A DNA stretch of 42,864 nucleotides from the NCBI GenBank assembly GCA_944377315.1, contig CALWEM010000003.1, positions 1-42,864 of the forward strand. The letters are read 5' to 3'. This DNA is from an uncultured Clostridia bacterium (GTDB lineage: Bacteria; Bacillota; Clostridia; Christensenellales; UBA1242). The notes under the pieces were generated by a model that had not been told where the DNA came from, searched no databases, and saw nothing but the letters and a program-made list of their open reading frames with translations. Each line of letters starts with the position of its first letter. The first letter of the stretch is position 1. The translations under genes and the position numbers were made by a program. Shown piece by piece: positions 8,440-17,651 of this stretch.

Positions 8440-9915
8440 ATGAACGAAAACGAAAAAACACAAAAAAATTATGCAAAAACGCAAGAAAAAGTTGATTTTA
8501 ATGCAAAAAACAGCAATTTTTCCACGCAAGAAAGTGTGAAAGAAAACAGAGCGGAAAGGCGTCGCCGTCAAAGAGAGCGTGAAAAAATTGGAAAATATAG
8601 GAACGCTGTCATTGGGCTTACCACAGCGGTGACAATCCTTTCGCTCACAACTCTTGGGTTAGGAGTTATGTATGGCATCACTCAATCAAAGGCGGATGCG
8701 TATGGAACACAACTTGAAAGTGTTTATCAACAAAATTATTACGACCTTGTTGACAATGTAAACAATTTGGACACTGACATAAGCAAACTTGTCAATTCTG
8801 ATAATCCTACATATCAAAAAAAGTTGTTGCTTTCTCTCTCCAGTTCGGCGAAGGGTATGCAGAATAATATGGCACAACTTCCGCTCACTGGTGAAAATGT
8901 TTTGGACAGCGTTGGTTTTGTCAATCAACTTTATGGCTACACGCAAACCTTGGAAGAAAAGGTGGCAAGTGGCAAGAATTTATCCCAAAAAGATATTGAA
9001 ACTTTGAAAGAACTGCACGAAACTCTCATCAGTATGAAAGAAAATTTAAACGAAATGTCATCAAATATGCATAATGGTTACAGCATCTTAAAGGCAAGCG
9101 GTGAAAAAAATGGAGAGTTAAACGATTTCACCATAAGTTTTAACAAGATAAAGGCTAATGATGTGGACTATCCAACAATGATATATGACGGACCTTTTTC
9201 CGATTCTGTCGTCAATTCTGCGGTTAAGGGTGTCAGTGGAAATGAAGTCAGCAAGGATGTCGCTGTGCAAGAAATCAAAGAGGTTTTCAAAGATGTTGCC
9301 ACTTTGAAATATGAAGGAGAAACAAACGGCAAGTTTAAAACTTACAACTACACCTTGAAAACAGTTGATGCACAAGAAATGTTTATTCAAGTTTTGAAAA
9401 AAGGCGGACATATATTGACGGTCAGCGGTCAAAATTTGTCAGATGTCAAAAAGATTGATATGAAAAATGGTGCTCAAATTGCACTTGATTTTGCCAAGCG
9501 TAATGGCATCGAAAATGCCGAAGTGGTTTGGAAAGAAGAGTTAAAAAATCAAGCATATTTCAACATTGCACCAAAGGTGGATGGAATAATAATATATCCA
9601 GAACTTGTGAAAGTGAAGGTTGATTTAGAGTTCGGCAATGTTATTGGTTATGATGCCATAACTTATTTCACAAATCACACCGAGAGAGATTTGTCTGGCG
9701 CAAGTGATTTTGAAATTACTCTTCCAAGCGGATTTAATTTAAAACAAAAGCGATTGGTGCTTGCTCCGCTTGAATATAATCGTGAAGTTTTATGCTATGA
9801 ATGTGAAGCGGAAAAAGATGGGGTGACTTACTATTTCTATTTTAATGCAAAAACCGGAAATGAAGAAAATATTTTGAAAGTTGTGAAAACAAACGATTCT
9901 TCAAAATTGATGTAA
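8440..9915 (+). CDS. ypeB: Germination protein YpeB
   Basis: Needed for SleB stability and localisation in the spore; the two proteins are mutually dependent. The 491-residue product has a charged cytosolic start (residues 1-48, very Lys/Arg/Glu rich), one membrane span (~49-76), a helical region (~80-215), and C-terminal PepSY-type repeats including YPELVKVKVDLEFGNVIGYDA and YFTNHTERDL, which are diagnostic of YpeB. AGGAGG at 8430-8435 precedes ATG 8440. It shares an operon with sleB and probably spoIIR. Confidence 0.93.
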   Translation: MNENEKTQKNYAKTQEKVDFNAKNSNFSTQESVKENRAERRRRQREREKIGKYRNAVIGLTTAVTILSLTTLGLGVMYGITQSKADAYGTQLESVYQQNYYDLVDNVNNLDTDISKLVNSDNPTYQKKLLLSLSSSAKGMQNNMAQLPLTGENVLDSVGFVNQLYGYTQTLEEKVASGKNLSQKDIETLKELHETLISMKENLNEMSSNMHNGYSILKASGEKNGELNDFTISFNKIKANDVDYPTMIYDGPFSDSVVNSAVKGVSGNEVSKDVAVQEIKEVFKDVATLKYEGETNGKFKTYNYTLKTVDAQEMFIQVLKKGGHILTVSGQNLSDVKKIDMKNGAQIALDFAKRNGIENAEVVWKEELKNQAYFNIAPKVDGIIIYPELVKVKVDLEFGNVIGYDAITYFTNHTERDLSGASDFEITLPSGFNLKQKRLVLAPLEYNREVLCYECEAEKDGVTYYFYFNAKTGNEENILKVVKTNDSSKLM

Positions 9916-9924
9916 AAAATGCGT

Positions 9925-9957
9925 AAAAAAAGTATGCTGTTCAAGCATACTTTTTTG
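9925..9957. terminator. Bidirectional terminator between ypeB and spoVG
   Basis: AAAAAAGTATGCT pairs with AGCATACTTTTTT around a 5-nt loop. It lies between convergent stops and has T tracts in both directions. Confidence 0.9.
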
Positions 9958-9967
9958 ATATTCACAC

Positions 9968-10237
9968 TTAGTTTTGTTCACTTGCAAGTGCTTTTTCGTA
10001 TTCAGCAAGGATCAATTCTTTCAAGTTTTCTCTAACTTCGGTTTTGATTGGGTGAACGATGTCTTTGAATTCTCCTTCGTTAGTTTTTCTTGATGGCATT
10101 GAAAGGAAATATCCGTCCTTACCATTGATGACTTTGATGTCGTGAACAACAAGTTCGTCGTCGATTGTGATTGAGGCAACCGCTTTAAGTTTGTCATTGT
10201 TGTTTACAAGTCTTACTCTAATGTCTGTGATTTTCAA
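9968..10237 (-). CDS. spoVG: SpoVG RNA/DNA-binding regulator
   Basis: A small site-specific nucleic-acid-binding regulator involved in septation, sporulation and virulence gene control in Firmicutes. The 89-residue product reads KITDIRVRLVNN..LKAVASITIDDELVVHDIKVINGKDGYFLSMPSRKTNEGEFKDIVHPIKTEVRENL, near full-length SpoVG. I chose a TTG start at 10237 because GGAAGG lies nine bases upstream and the protein then begins exactly where SpoVG family members begin. Longer in-frame ATG starts (for example near 10270) have no ribosome site and would overlap the promoter region. It is divergent from murC with a consensus promoter between them. Confidence 0.93.
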   Translation of the reverse strand: MKITDIRVRLVNNNDKLKAVASITIDDELVVHDIKVINGKDGYFLSMPSRKTNEGEFKDIVHPIKTEVRENLKELILAEYEKALASEQN

Positions 10238-10283
10238 TTGCTTATACCTTCCTTTTTTTAATTTAACCATTTTGGTCAAGATA

Positions 10284-10311
10284 ATTATATCATATAAAAA
10301 AAATTTTTCAA
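10284..10311 (-). promoter_or_regulatory. spoVG promoter
   Basis: Minus strand TTGAAA (complement of 10306-10311), 16-bp spacer, TATAAT (complement of 10284-10289), about 47 bp before the TTG start. Confidence 0.75.
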
Positions 10312-10325
10312 ACAAATTTAGCATA

Positions 10326-10353
10326 TTGACAAATATTTTTTTTCAATCATAAA
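10326..10353 (+). promoter_or_regulatory. Candidate murC promoter placing the transcript start at the ATG
   Basis: TTGACA (10326-10331), 16-bp spacer, CATAAA (10348-10353), then 7 nt and ATG 10361. The -35 is perfect, the -10 is 4/6. Transcription would start at or next to the start codon. Confidence 0.55.
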
Positions 10354-10360
10354 AAAGTTT

Positions 10361-11734
10361 ATGAAATATTTTTTTATTGGAATATGTGGAATATCAATGA
10401 GTGCACTCACTCTTCTTTTGAAAAAGGAAGGGGATGAAGTTTTTGGCAGTGATGAGAAAAGAGAAAATGAAGAGTTAGCAAAAAATGGCATCAAGATTTT
10501 TCCGATGGGCAATTTTGCGAAGATAAAGGAAAGCGATGTGGTTGTGTTTTCTTCTGCGATTGGTGAAGATAACATTGACCTAAAATTTTCCAAAAGTTTG
10601 GGCAAAAAGGTTGTTTCGCGTGGAGAACTTTTGGGAGAGATTTCAAAAAACTATCAAAATGTTATCGCCGTGGCAGGCTCGCACGGCAAGACAACCACAA
10701 CGGCCCTTATATATAATATCTTGAAAACGGCAGGCAAAAACCCCACACTTCATTTGGGTGGAATTTTGAAAGAAGAAAAATCAAATTTGGTGGTGGGTGG
10801 GAAAGAGTTTTTCGTTACGGAAGCGTGTGAATATCACGACAACTTTTTGTTTTTGAGACCTAAAATTGCGGTTATTACGAATATTGAAAAAGAACATTTG
10901 GATTACTTTAAAACTTTTGCGCGACAACTTAAATCTTTCGAAAAATTCAAAAGACAAAGTGATTTTGTTTTTGAAAAAAACGAAGAATTTTATGCTGAAA
11001 ATATCTATTATGAAAATCAAAAACTTTCCTTCTCGCTGTTTAAGAAGAATTTGAATAGTTTTAAAATTTCAAAAATTAATAAAAAAACATTAAAAAACGC
11101 TCAAAAATGCGTAAAAAATTCAATTTTTAAGTGTTTTTTAGATAAAAAATACAAACTTTTTCAAAATTCAAAATTTTATTCGTATTTTGAAGTGAACATA
11201 TGCGAAGAAATTAATATTGAAAATATCATTATGGCAATTCGCGTTTCTGAATTTTTGGGAATTGACAAAGAAGTGATTGTCAAAGGAATTGAGAATTTTC
11301 AAGGGGTGAAGTTAAGATTTGAAAAAGTGAAAAGTAAATATTTTCAAGATGTTGTTTTGGATTATGCCCATCATCCAACAGAGATTAAAAACACCATTTT
11401 GACCGCACAAAAAGTTTTTCCAAAAAGAGATATTTGTTATATTTTTCAGCCACACACATATTCTCGAACCAAGACTCTTCTTCCAGAATTTATTGAAGTT
11501 TTTAAAGATTTAGATAATTTGATTTTATATAGAACATATGACGCTCGCGAAAAGGAAAAAGATGGTGTGAGTGCAAAAAAACTTTCCACTCTCATCAAAA
11601 AGGCGGACTATTGTGATAATTTGACAGAGCTATTTGCGATTTTAAAAACTCTTAAAAAAGAGAGTGTGTTGATTTTTATTGGTGCGGGTGATTTGAGTGA
11701 AAAATTGCGAAAAGAAAAATTTATTTTTTCGTAA
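10361..11734 (+). CDS. murC: UDP-N-acetylmuramate-L-alanine ligase
   Basis: Adds L-Ala to UDP-MurNAc, the first peptide step of peptidoglycan synthesis. The 457 residues cover the N-terminal Rossmann domain (FFIGICGISMSAL), P-loop AGSHGKTTTT (~residues 105-114), NIEKEHLDYF in the central domain, and the C-terminal domain with YAHHPTEI and QPHTYSRT. The usual glycine-rich GIGGIGMSG reads GICGISMSA here, a conservative but noticeable departure. The part at ~195-275 is Lys/Asn/Phe rich and shortened by AT drift. There is no Shine-Dalgarno before ATG 10361. It is the first gene of the wall cluster; the next gene starts 33 bp later. Confidence 0.95.
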   Translation: MKYFFIGICGISMSALTLLLKKEGDEVFGSDEKRENEELAKNGIKIFPMGNFAKIKESDVVVFSSAIGEDNIDLKFSKSLGKKVVSRGELLGEISKNYQNVIAVAGSHGKTTTTALIYNILKTAGKNPTLHLGGILKEEKSNLVVGGKEFFVTEACEYHDNFLFLRPKIAVITNIEKEHLDYFKTFARQLKSFEKFKRQSDFVFEKNEEFYAENIYYENQKLSFSLFKKNLNSFKISKINKKTLKNAQKCVKNSIFKCFLDKKYKLFQNSKFYSYFEVNICEEINIENIIMAIRVSEFLGIDKEVIVKGIENFQGVKLRFEKVKSKYFQDVVLDYAHHPTEIKNTILTAQKVFPKRDICYIFQPHTYSRTKTLLPEFIEVFKDLDNLILYRTYDAREKEKDGVSAKKLSTLIKKADYCDNLTELFAILKTLKKESVLIFIGAGDLSEKLRKEKFIFS

Positions 11735-11767
11735 ACAAAGTGCAATAAAAAGGCATAGAATGAGAAT

Positions 11768-12490
11768 ATGAAATTTTGTTATAAGGGAAGCGAAATTTTC
11801 TATCGATTTGTGGATAAAAAAACAAAAGTTGTCAATGTCTATCTTCACGGTTGGGGAGCAGATTATGGGTCTTTGTTTTTCTTGGATGCGTATCTAGGAA
11901 ATTCTTCTCTTTTTCTCGATTTTCCACCTTTTGGAAAAAGTGACAAAAATTTGAAAGATTGGACGATTTTTACATACACCACAATGGTTGTTTCCTTATG
12001 TGAACATTTGGGCATACATAAAGTTAACTTGATTGGTCATTCCTTTGGTGGGCGAGTTGCCATTTTGTTCGCTTGTTTTTGCAAGTCGCGTGTGGAAAAA
12101 TTGGTGCTTATCGACAGTGCTGGCGTGAAGCCGAAAAGGAAGTTGTCATACTATATTAAAGTTTCCAACTATAAGATAAGGGAAAAACTTCATCTTGATG
12201 TTTCAAAATATGGCAGTTGTGACTATTTGGCACTTGATGAAAATATGCGGAAGGTTTTTAATAATATCGTTAAAACACATTTGGATGATTTTCTGGAAAA
12301 TGTGGAAGCGAAAACACTCATTCTTTTCGGTGAGAAAGACAAAACCACTCCACTATATATGGCAAAAAGGCTTAAAAAGAAGATTAAGAACAGTGAGCTT
12401 AAAATAATTGAAAATGCTGGACATTTTTGTTTTGTGGATAATAAATACTTTTTTATACGATATTTGCGAGAATTTTTGAAGGAGGAGTGA
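11768..12490 (+). CDS. Alpha/beta-hydrolase fold protein
   Basis: A 240-residue hydrolase of unknown substrate. The oxyanion HGW motif (residues 27-29), nucleophile elbow GHSFGG (Ser92), acid in GEKDKTT (Asp191) and AGH (His219) form a complete catalytic triad. No signal peptide is seen, so it is presumably cytosolic. It sits between murC and murF, and its TGA overlaps the murF ATG by one base, so it is translationally coupled to wall synthesis; a role in envelope metabolism is only inferred from position. The ATG 11768 has only weak ribosome-site character; TAGAAT lies six bases upstream. Confidence 0.85.
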   Translation: MKFCYKGSEIFYRFVDKKTKVVNVYLHGWGADYGSLFFLDAYLGNSSLFLDFPPFGKSDKNLKDWTIFTYTTMVVSLCEHLGIHKVNLIGHSFGGRVAILFACFCKSRVEKLVLIDSAGVKPKRKLSYYIKVSNYKIREKLHLDVSKYGSCDYLALDENMRKVFNNIVKTHLDDFLENVEAKTLILFGEKDKTTPLYMAKRLKKKIKNSELKIIENAGHFCFVDNKYFFIRYLREFLKEE

Positions 12491-13902
12491 TGGGGTTTTT
12501 ATATGGTTTTTGCTGTGCACTTTTTTTCACTTTTATCTCAATGCCACTTTTTAAGGTCTATCAACTTGAAAATTATAAGATAGAAAATTACATAAAAAAA
12601 GTGCTAAAATTCAATTTTGCATTTGGCGATAAAAACCGATTAATATTTACAAAACGCCTAAAAAGATGTGTTTTTTGCGATTTTTTATTGATTTTTCTCA
12701 TATTTTCATTAATTTTTCATTATTTTAATATTTTGTATGTTTATTTTATTATGTTTTTTGCTGGAATAATTTTGTTGCCAGTCTTTCTCATACTCGCACA
12801 TTTTTTGCTTTTCCCAGTTGAAAAATATATTAACTTTTTGTATATAAAAAAAGCAAAAAAGAAGCTGGAAAAAATGCCGTGCAAAAAAATTGCAATAACT
12901 GGAAGTTTTGGGAAAACCACCACAAAAAATATTCTCTTTCAAATTTTATCACAAAAATTCAAGGTTTGTGCAACACCAAAAAGTTATAACACGCCAATGG
13001 GAGTTTGCAAGACAATTTTGGAAAATCTGTCATATAATGATGATTACTTCATTGTGGAAATGGGTGCACGCCATAAAGGTGATATTGCTTTTTTATGCAA
13101 ATTTGTTGGAGCAGATTATGGCGTGCTGACTCCAGTTGGGAAATGCCACATTGAAACTTTCAAAAGTTTGTCCAATGTTGAAAAAACCAAATTTGAAATT
13201 TGTGAAAATGTCAAAAATTTTATGATAATAAATTCAAAAAGCGATTCCAATAAGAAGTTATATGAAAAATGTGAGAAGAAGAAATATTTGATATGTGAAA
13301 AAGATTCTTTTGGGTATGCGGATAATGTGAAAGTCAAGGAACTTCGAACTTTTTTTGACCTTCATATTGATGGCAAGAGTTTGCCTTGTTCGACAAATTT
13401 GCTTGGCAAAATGAATGTGGATAACATTGTGGTGGCAAGCAGTTTGGCATATCTTTTGGGTGTTGATATGTTTGACATAAAACGCGGAATTGAAAAGCTG
13501 ACATATATTCCGCATCGTATGGAATTAATAAAAGGATATGCAAATGTGATTGATGATTCATACAACAGTAATTTTATGGGGTTCAAGGAAGCACTTGAAG
13601 TTGTTTCTTCCTTTTCTGGGAGAAAAATTTTGGTGACGCCGGGTATGGTTGAACTTGGTGATAGTCAATATAAACTGAATTTTGAAATCGGCAAAATTAT
13701 TGGAGAAACTTGTGATTTTGTGGTTGTGATGAACAAAGTGAACAAAAAAGCGTTGACCGATGGGCTTTTGGCGGGTGGTTTTCAAAGTCAAAAAATTTTT
13801 TATGCTAACACACGAAAAGAGCAAAAAGAGATTTTGAAAGGAATGATAAAGCCACAGGATGTCATTCTGTTTGAAAATGATTTGCCGGACAATTATTCTT
13901 AA
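12490..13902 (+). CDS. murF: MurF-type UDP-MurNAc-tripeptide-D-Ala-D-Ala ligase with N-terminal membrane region
   Basis: Adds D-Ala-D-Ala to complete the UDP-MurNAc pentapeptide. The 470 residues include an unusual N-terminal hydrophobic extension with spans at ~1-20 and ~63-105, followed by the Mur ligase core: P-loop TGSFGKTTT (137-145), SYNTPMG, VEMGARHKGDI, and C-terminal IDDSYNSNFMGFKEAL. This membrane-anchored variant would bring the last cytosolic step close to MraY; that is inference. GGAGG at 12481-12485 and ATG 12490 overlap the upstream stop (TGATG). It is followed 11 bp later by ddl, which supplies its dipeptide substrate. Confidence 0.92.
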   Translation: MGFLYGFCCALFFTFISMPLFKVYQLENYKIENYIKKVLKFNFAFGDKNRLIFTKRLKRCVFCDFLLIFLIFSLIFHYFNILYVYFIMFFAGIILLPVFLILAHFLLFPVEKYINFLYIKKAKKKLEKMPCKKIAITGSFGKTTTKNILFQILSQKFKVCATPKSYNTPMGVCKTILENLSYNDDYFIVEMGARHKGDIAFLCKFVGADYGVLTPVGKCHIETFKSLSNVEKTKFEICENVKNFMIINSKSDSNKKLYEKCEKKKYLICEKDSFGYADNVKVKELRTFFDLHIDGKSLPCSTNLLGKMNVDNIVVASSLAYLLGVDMFDIKRGIEKLTYIPHRMELIKGYANVIDDSYNSNFMGFKEALEVVSSFSGRKILVTPGMVELGDSQYKLNFEIGKIIGETCDFVVVMNKVNKKALTDGLLAGGFQSQKIFYANTRKEQKEILKGMIKPQDVILFENDLPDNYS

Positions 13903-13913
13903 AAGGAGAAGGT

Positions 13914-15038
13914 ATGAGAAAAAATGTTGTTGTCTTTTTTGGCGGAAAAAGTGTTGAACACGATATATCAATCATCACTGGACTTCAAACTCTGAAAAAT
14001 ATCAGTGAGATATATAATGTCATTCCAATTTATATTAGGCGCAATGGAATTTGGCAGACGGCAGAAAATATTTGTGAACCGGCAATATATTCCAATTTTG
14101 ACAAGTTGGCAAAAAAGGTTAGAAATGTCACGCTGATCAGTGGCAAGCCATACATCGCGTTTCGTAAAAATGGCAAATATTCCAAATTTCAAGCGGTGGA
14201 TTTTGCTCTTTTATGCACACACGGCAGGTTTGGTGAAGATGGCGGACTGCAAGGTATGTTGGAGTGCTCATCCATTCCATATTCAAGTTGCAATATTAGG
14301 TCAAGTGCAATTTGTATGGACAAAATTTTAACAAAAGATGTGTTAATCTCTCATAAATTGCCAAATTTGCCATATCTTGCGTTGAATTTTAATGAATTTG
14401 AAAAAAATCGAGAAAAAGTTTTACGGGAGATTGAAACAAAAATAAAATTTCCGTTAATTTTAAAGCCAGCCAATTTGGGTAGTTCAATCGGCATAAAAAT
14501 TTGCCACAATTTTGAAGAGTTAGAAAAAAGTATTTCTTTTTGTGCCAAATTTGACAGAAGAATTTTGGTGGAAAAATTTTTGGAAGATGTCGAAGAGTAT
14601 AATTGTGCGTGTGTGTATATGGGCGATGATGTGAAAATTTCCAGTGTTGTTAAGATTGGCAAAAAAGAAGAAATTTTTTCTTTCAAAGATAAATATCTTG
14701 GTGAAAACAAAAGAGAAGAAAAAGTGGAAAGAAGTTTGGGTCAGCAAATCAAAAAACTGGCAGAAAAATGCTACTATGCTTTTGACTGTTTTGGTGTTGT
14801 CAGGGTGGATTTTTTGTTTGACAGCAAAAAGAAAAAATTATACATAAACGAAATTAATTCCATCCCAGGTTCAATGGCGTTTTATCTTCTCAAAGACTTT
14901 TCTTTCAAAGATTTGACAACTTCATTGATTGAAGAAGGGTTGTTGAGATTTCAAAAAGAGCAATATATTTCTGGCTATGACAGCGAAGCACTGGAAGTTT
15001 TTGAGAAATTAGATTTGGCTTATAAAAATAAAAAATAG
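13914..15038 (+). CDS. ddl: D-alanine-D-alanine ligase
   Basis: An ATP-grasp enzyme joining two D-alanines for MurF. The 374 residues show the N-terminal GGKSVEHDIS motif, LLCTHGRFGEDGGLQG, the central LKPANLGSSIGI and EKFLEDVEEYNCAC segments, and the metal/product site INEINSIPGSMAFYL. AAGGAG precedes ATG 13914. It ends the first wall operon with a strong hairpin terminator. The PGSMAFYL ending resembles Ddl rather than a clear VanA-type D-Ala-D-Lac ligase, but I cannot judge specificity beyond that. Confidence 0.95.
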   Translation: MRKNVVVFFGGKSVEHDISIITGLQTLKNISEIYNVIPIYIRRNGIWQTAENICEPAIYSNFDKLAKKVRNVTLISGKPYIAFRKNGKYSKFQAVDFALLCTHGRFGEDGGLQGMLECSSIPYSSCNIRSSAICMDKILTKDVLISHKLPNLPYLALNFNEFEKNREKVLREIETKIKFPLILKPANLGSSIGIKICHNFEELEKSISFCAKFDRRILVEKFLEDVEEYNCACVYMGDDVKISSVVKIGKKEEIFSFKDKYLGENKREEKVERSLGQQIKKLAEKCYYAFDCFGVVRVDFLFDSKKKKLYINEINSIPGSMAFYLLKDFSFKDLTTSLIEEGLLRFQKEQYISGYDSEALEVFEKLDLAYKNKK

Positions 15039-15060
15039 ATAAAAATTGTTAAAAATATCA

Positions 15061-15099
15061 AAAAAATCACTAAAAAAGTGTAAATTTTAGTGATTTTTT
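15061..15099. terminator. Bidirectional terminator between ddl and the kinase gene
   Basis: A 15-bp inverted repeat (AAAAAATCACTAAAA / TTTTAGTGATTTTTT) with a 9-nt loop between convergent genes. Confidence 0.9.
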
Positions 15100-15109
15100 A
15101 TTAATTTTC

Positions 15110-16060
15110 TTATTTGTTTATAAATTCCCAAAGCATTGAATCGTTTGGAATGACTGATTTATCTAGTTGTTCACAAGCATCAAGTGGTTTGATAAGGCGA
15201 TAAACTTCTTCATTTCCTTCCGTTTGAGTTAGGAGCGGTTTTAAATATTTTGCGTAAAGCAAGAGTTCGTATCTGTGGGTGGAATTGATGATGTAGTCCA
15301 CTGTTTCTTTGTATGGGTGAATGTATAGATTTTCGCTCGTTATTGTGTGTTCCCAGGTTTTCAAAGTTTGTTCAATGCTGACGCCACGATTGTAGTAATC
15401 GCGAATACACCTTCTCATAAGACGCAACTCTTTTGCTTCCAAAACAATCTTGTTTTGAAGGTAGTAGTTGGCATTTGGTGAAATATACACTTTATATGTG
15501 GCATTTTTGAGTTCTTCAAAATGAATTAAGTTTGGATTCAGTGCGTGCAATCCCTCAACAATCAAAATGGTGTTTCTTTTTATTTCCACTTTTTGTTTAA
15601 AGTCTTCTGGTTTTCCTTTAACAAAATTATAGATTGGCATATCCGCCACTTTGTCTTCCATAAGAGTTTTCAAGAAGTGATTGAATTGTTTGACATTGAT
15701 GGTCGCGAAACTGTCATAGTCAAGAGCGCCATCAGGAAGCACTTTGCGTTCGTTTAATGAAACAAGAAAATTATCTAATGATATCGTCACGGAATTATAA
15801 CCAAAATCTTTAAGTTTTTCTTGAATGATTTTTGAAGTTGTGGTTTTTCCAGCGGATGTTGGACCACAAAGCAAAATGATTTTTTTGTTTTCATATGACA
15901 GGAAATCAAAGACAAGTTCGATGACTTGATTATGATATTTTTCTTCTTCAAATTTAATGAAAGCATCTTTCTCTTCCAAAACAATTTCGTTTATCTTTTC
16001 AATGGACACTTTGTCTTTGATTAAGACTGCTGGATTGTTAATAAATTCAATTCTTTTCAT
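15110..16060 (-). CDS. Uridine kinase-like P-loop kinase (PRK/Udk family)
   Basis: The 316-residue protein carries Walker A GPTSAGKTT (66-74), SLDNFLVS, the PDGALDYDSFATINVKQFNHFL pattern, and LIVEGLHALNP, all typical of the uridine kinase/phosphoribulokinase family. It is longer than housekeeping Udk (~210 residues), with about 60 extra N-terminal residues, as in the nucleoside kinase-like proteins of clostridia. Substrate is unproven. GAGAGG precedes the ATG (16058-16060). It lies on the opposite strand inside the wall cluster, splitting murC-ddl from murE-divIB. Confidence 0.88.
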   Translation of the reverse strand: MKRIEFINNPAVLIKDKVSIEKINEIVLEEKDAFIKFEEEKYHNQVIELVFDFLSYENKKIILLCGPTSAGKTTTSKIIQEKLKDFGYNSVTISLDNFLVSLNERKVLPDGALDYDSFATINVKQFNHFLKTLMEDKVADMPIYNFVKGKPEDFKQKVEIKRNTILIVEGLHALNPNLIHFEELKNATYKVYISPNANYYLQNKIVLEAKELRLMRRCIRDYYNRGVSIEQTLKTWEHTITSENLYIHPYKETVDYIINSTHRYELLLYAKYLKPLLTQTEGNEEVYRLIKPLDACEQLDKSVIPNDSMLWEFINK

Positions 16061-16080
16061 ATTTTCCTCTCAACATTTTT

Positions 16081-16109
16081 ATGATACCATAAAAGATTGG
16101 TTATCTCAA
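16081..16109 (-). promoter_or_regulatory. Promoter of the uridine kinase-like gene
   Basis: Minus strand TTGAGA (complement of 16104-16109), 17-bp spacer ending TGG, TATCAT (complement of 16081-16086): an extended -10 promoter 20 bp before the ATG. Confidence 0.65.
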
Positions 16110-16193
16110 AATTATTTTGTCAGTTTTTCACTTTTTTTGTCATTGCAACAAAATTTCTTTTTCCACATATTAAAATATATTAAGAGGTGGAGA

Positions 16194-17651
16194 ATGAAAT
16201 TAAGTAAAATTTTTGATGGCACTCGTGAAGAGTTAAATTTTAAGGATTGCGAGATTGAAAAAATTGTGCAAAACAGCGCTCTTGTGTCAAAAGGAGATAT
16301 CTTTTTTGATTTGTCTTCTTCATACACAAAAAGTTTAAAAAACTGCAAGGAAGCAAATGAGAAGGGGGCAAGTGTTTTGGTAAGCGACAAAAATATGCCT
16401 TTTGAAAATCTTATGCTGGCAAAAGATGTGCGCTCACTTTTTTCTCGTGCGTGTGCAAATTATTATGATAATCCAGCAAGCAAAATGAAGATTATTGGAA
16501 TCACTGGCACAAATGGTAAGACCACTTGTGCTCATCTAATTTGCGAAGAGCTTAAAAGTTTGGGTAAGAAAGTTGGGATGATTGGAACAATGGGCGTCCA
16601 GTTCTGTGACGAGTTTGTTGATTATTCAATGACAACGCCGGACGCAGATATTCTTCAAAAAACTTTTTATGAAATGCAAAAAAGTGGCGTTGAGTTTGTG
16701 GTTATGGAAGTTTCTGCTCACGCCATCTCGCAAAAACGCGTTGAAGGTGTGAAATTTGATGTTGGTGTTTTGACAAATATCACACAAGACCATTTGGATT
16801 ATTTTAAAACAATGGAAAAATATCGAGATTGCAAACTGTCATTTTTATCATCGAAATATGCCAAAAGTGCTGTGATTTCGGCCGATGATGCGTCTGGGCA
16901 AAAGTTTTTGATGAAAACAAATCTGCCGACAATTTCCTTTGGATTATTTAACCCAGCTGATGTTTTTGCGGTGGGGATAAAAGGCAATTTGAACGGTTCA
17001 AAGTTTTTTTGTAATATTCTCGATGATATATATAATGTCGAAACAAATTTGGTGGGTGAATATAATGTTCAAAACATTTTGGCAAGTCTGTCCACAATTG
17101 CTTGCCTTGGTTTGGATGTTCAAAAGGCGGTGGAAAGTTTGAGATTTATAAGTCCTGTTGAAGGGCGTTTCAATGTGATAAAATATAAAGGAAAATATAT
17201 AATCATCGACTTTGCTCACACGCCAGATGGACTTGACAAAGTGCTTGCAACTGCCAAAAGTGTTTGTGAAGGCAAGCTTTATTGTGTGTTTGGTTGTGGT
17301 GGAAATCGCGATATTGACAAACGACACAAAATGGGTGCAATTGCGGAAAAATATTGTGATTATGTTTGCCTAACGAATGACAATCCAAGATTTGAAGATG
17401 AAAAAAAGATTGTTTCTGACATTGAAAAAGGGATGAAAAAGGCTCATTTTGTGGAATTTGACAGAAGTAAAGCGATTGAAAAAATGATAAGTTTGTCCAA
17501 AAATGATGATGTTTTGGTGATTGCTGGAAAGGGTGGAGAAAAATATCAAATCATCGGTGACAGAAAAATTGACTATAATGATTTTGAAGCGGTATACAAT
17601 GTGATTGGCAAAAATGAAAATAGGAATATGAAGGAGCTATATGGTAATTAA
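16194..17651 (+). CDS. murE: UDP-N-acetylmuramoyl-L-alanyl-D-glutamate-2,6-diaminopimelate ligase
   Basis: Adds the third peptide residue to UDP-MurNAc-dipeptide. Product of 485 residues: N-terminal domain, P-loop GITGTNGKTT (~100-109), MTTPDA, MEVSAHAISQKRVEGV, NITQDHLDYF, IDFAHTPDGL, and DNPRFED. The DNPR motif is the one that selects meso-diaminopimelate, so a DAP-type wall is expected. I chose ATG 16194 after GAGGTGG; the frame stays open back to 15957, but that part overlaps the kinase gene and its promoter. The last 11 bp overlap mraY. Confidence 0.96.
   Translation: MKLSKIFDGTREELNFKDCEIEKIVQNSALVSKGDIFFDLSSSYTKSLKNCKEANEKGASVLVSDKNMPFENLMLAKDVRSLFSRACANYYDNPASKMKIIGITGTNGKTTCAHLICEELKSLGKKVGMIGTMGVQFCDEFVDYSMTTPDADILQKTFYEMQKSGVEFVVMEVSAHAISQKRVEGVKFDVGVLTNITQDHLDYFKTMEKYRDCKLSFLSSKYAKSAVISADDASGQKFLMKTNLPTISFGLFNPADVFAVGIKGNLNGSKFFCNILDDIYNVETNLVGEYNVQNILASLSTIACLGLDVQKAVESLRFISPVEGRFNVIKYKGKYIIIDFAHTPDGLDKVLATAKSVCEGKLYCVFGCGGNRDIDKRHKMGAIAEKYCDYVCLTNDNPRFEDEKKIVSDIEKGMKKAHFVEFDRSKAIEKMISLSKNDDVLVIAGKGGEKYQIIGDRKIDYNDFEAVYNVIGKNENRNMKELYGN

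Noticed and set aside
15957..16193. N-terminal extension of MurE
   Set aside because: It overlaps the divergent kinase start and promoter and lacks similarity to MurE; ATG 16194 has a ribosome site and the right N terminus.
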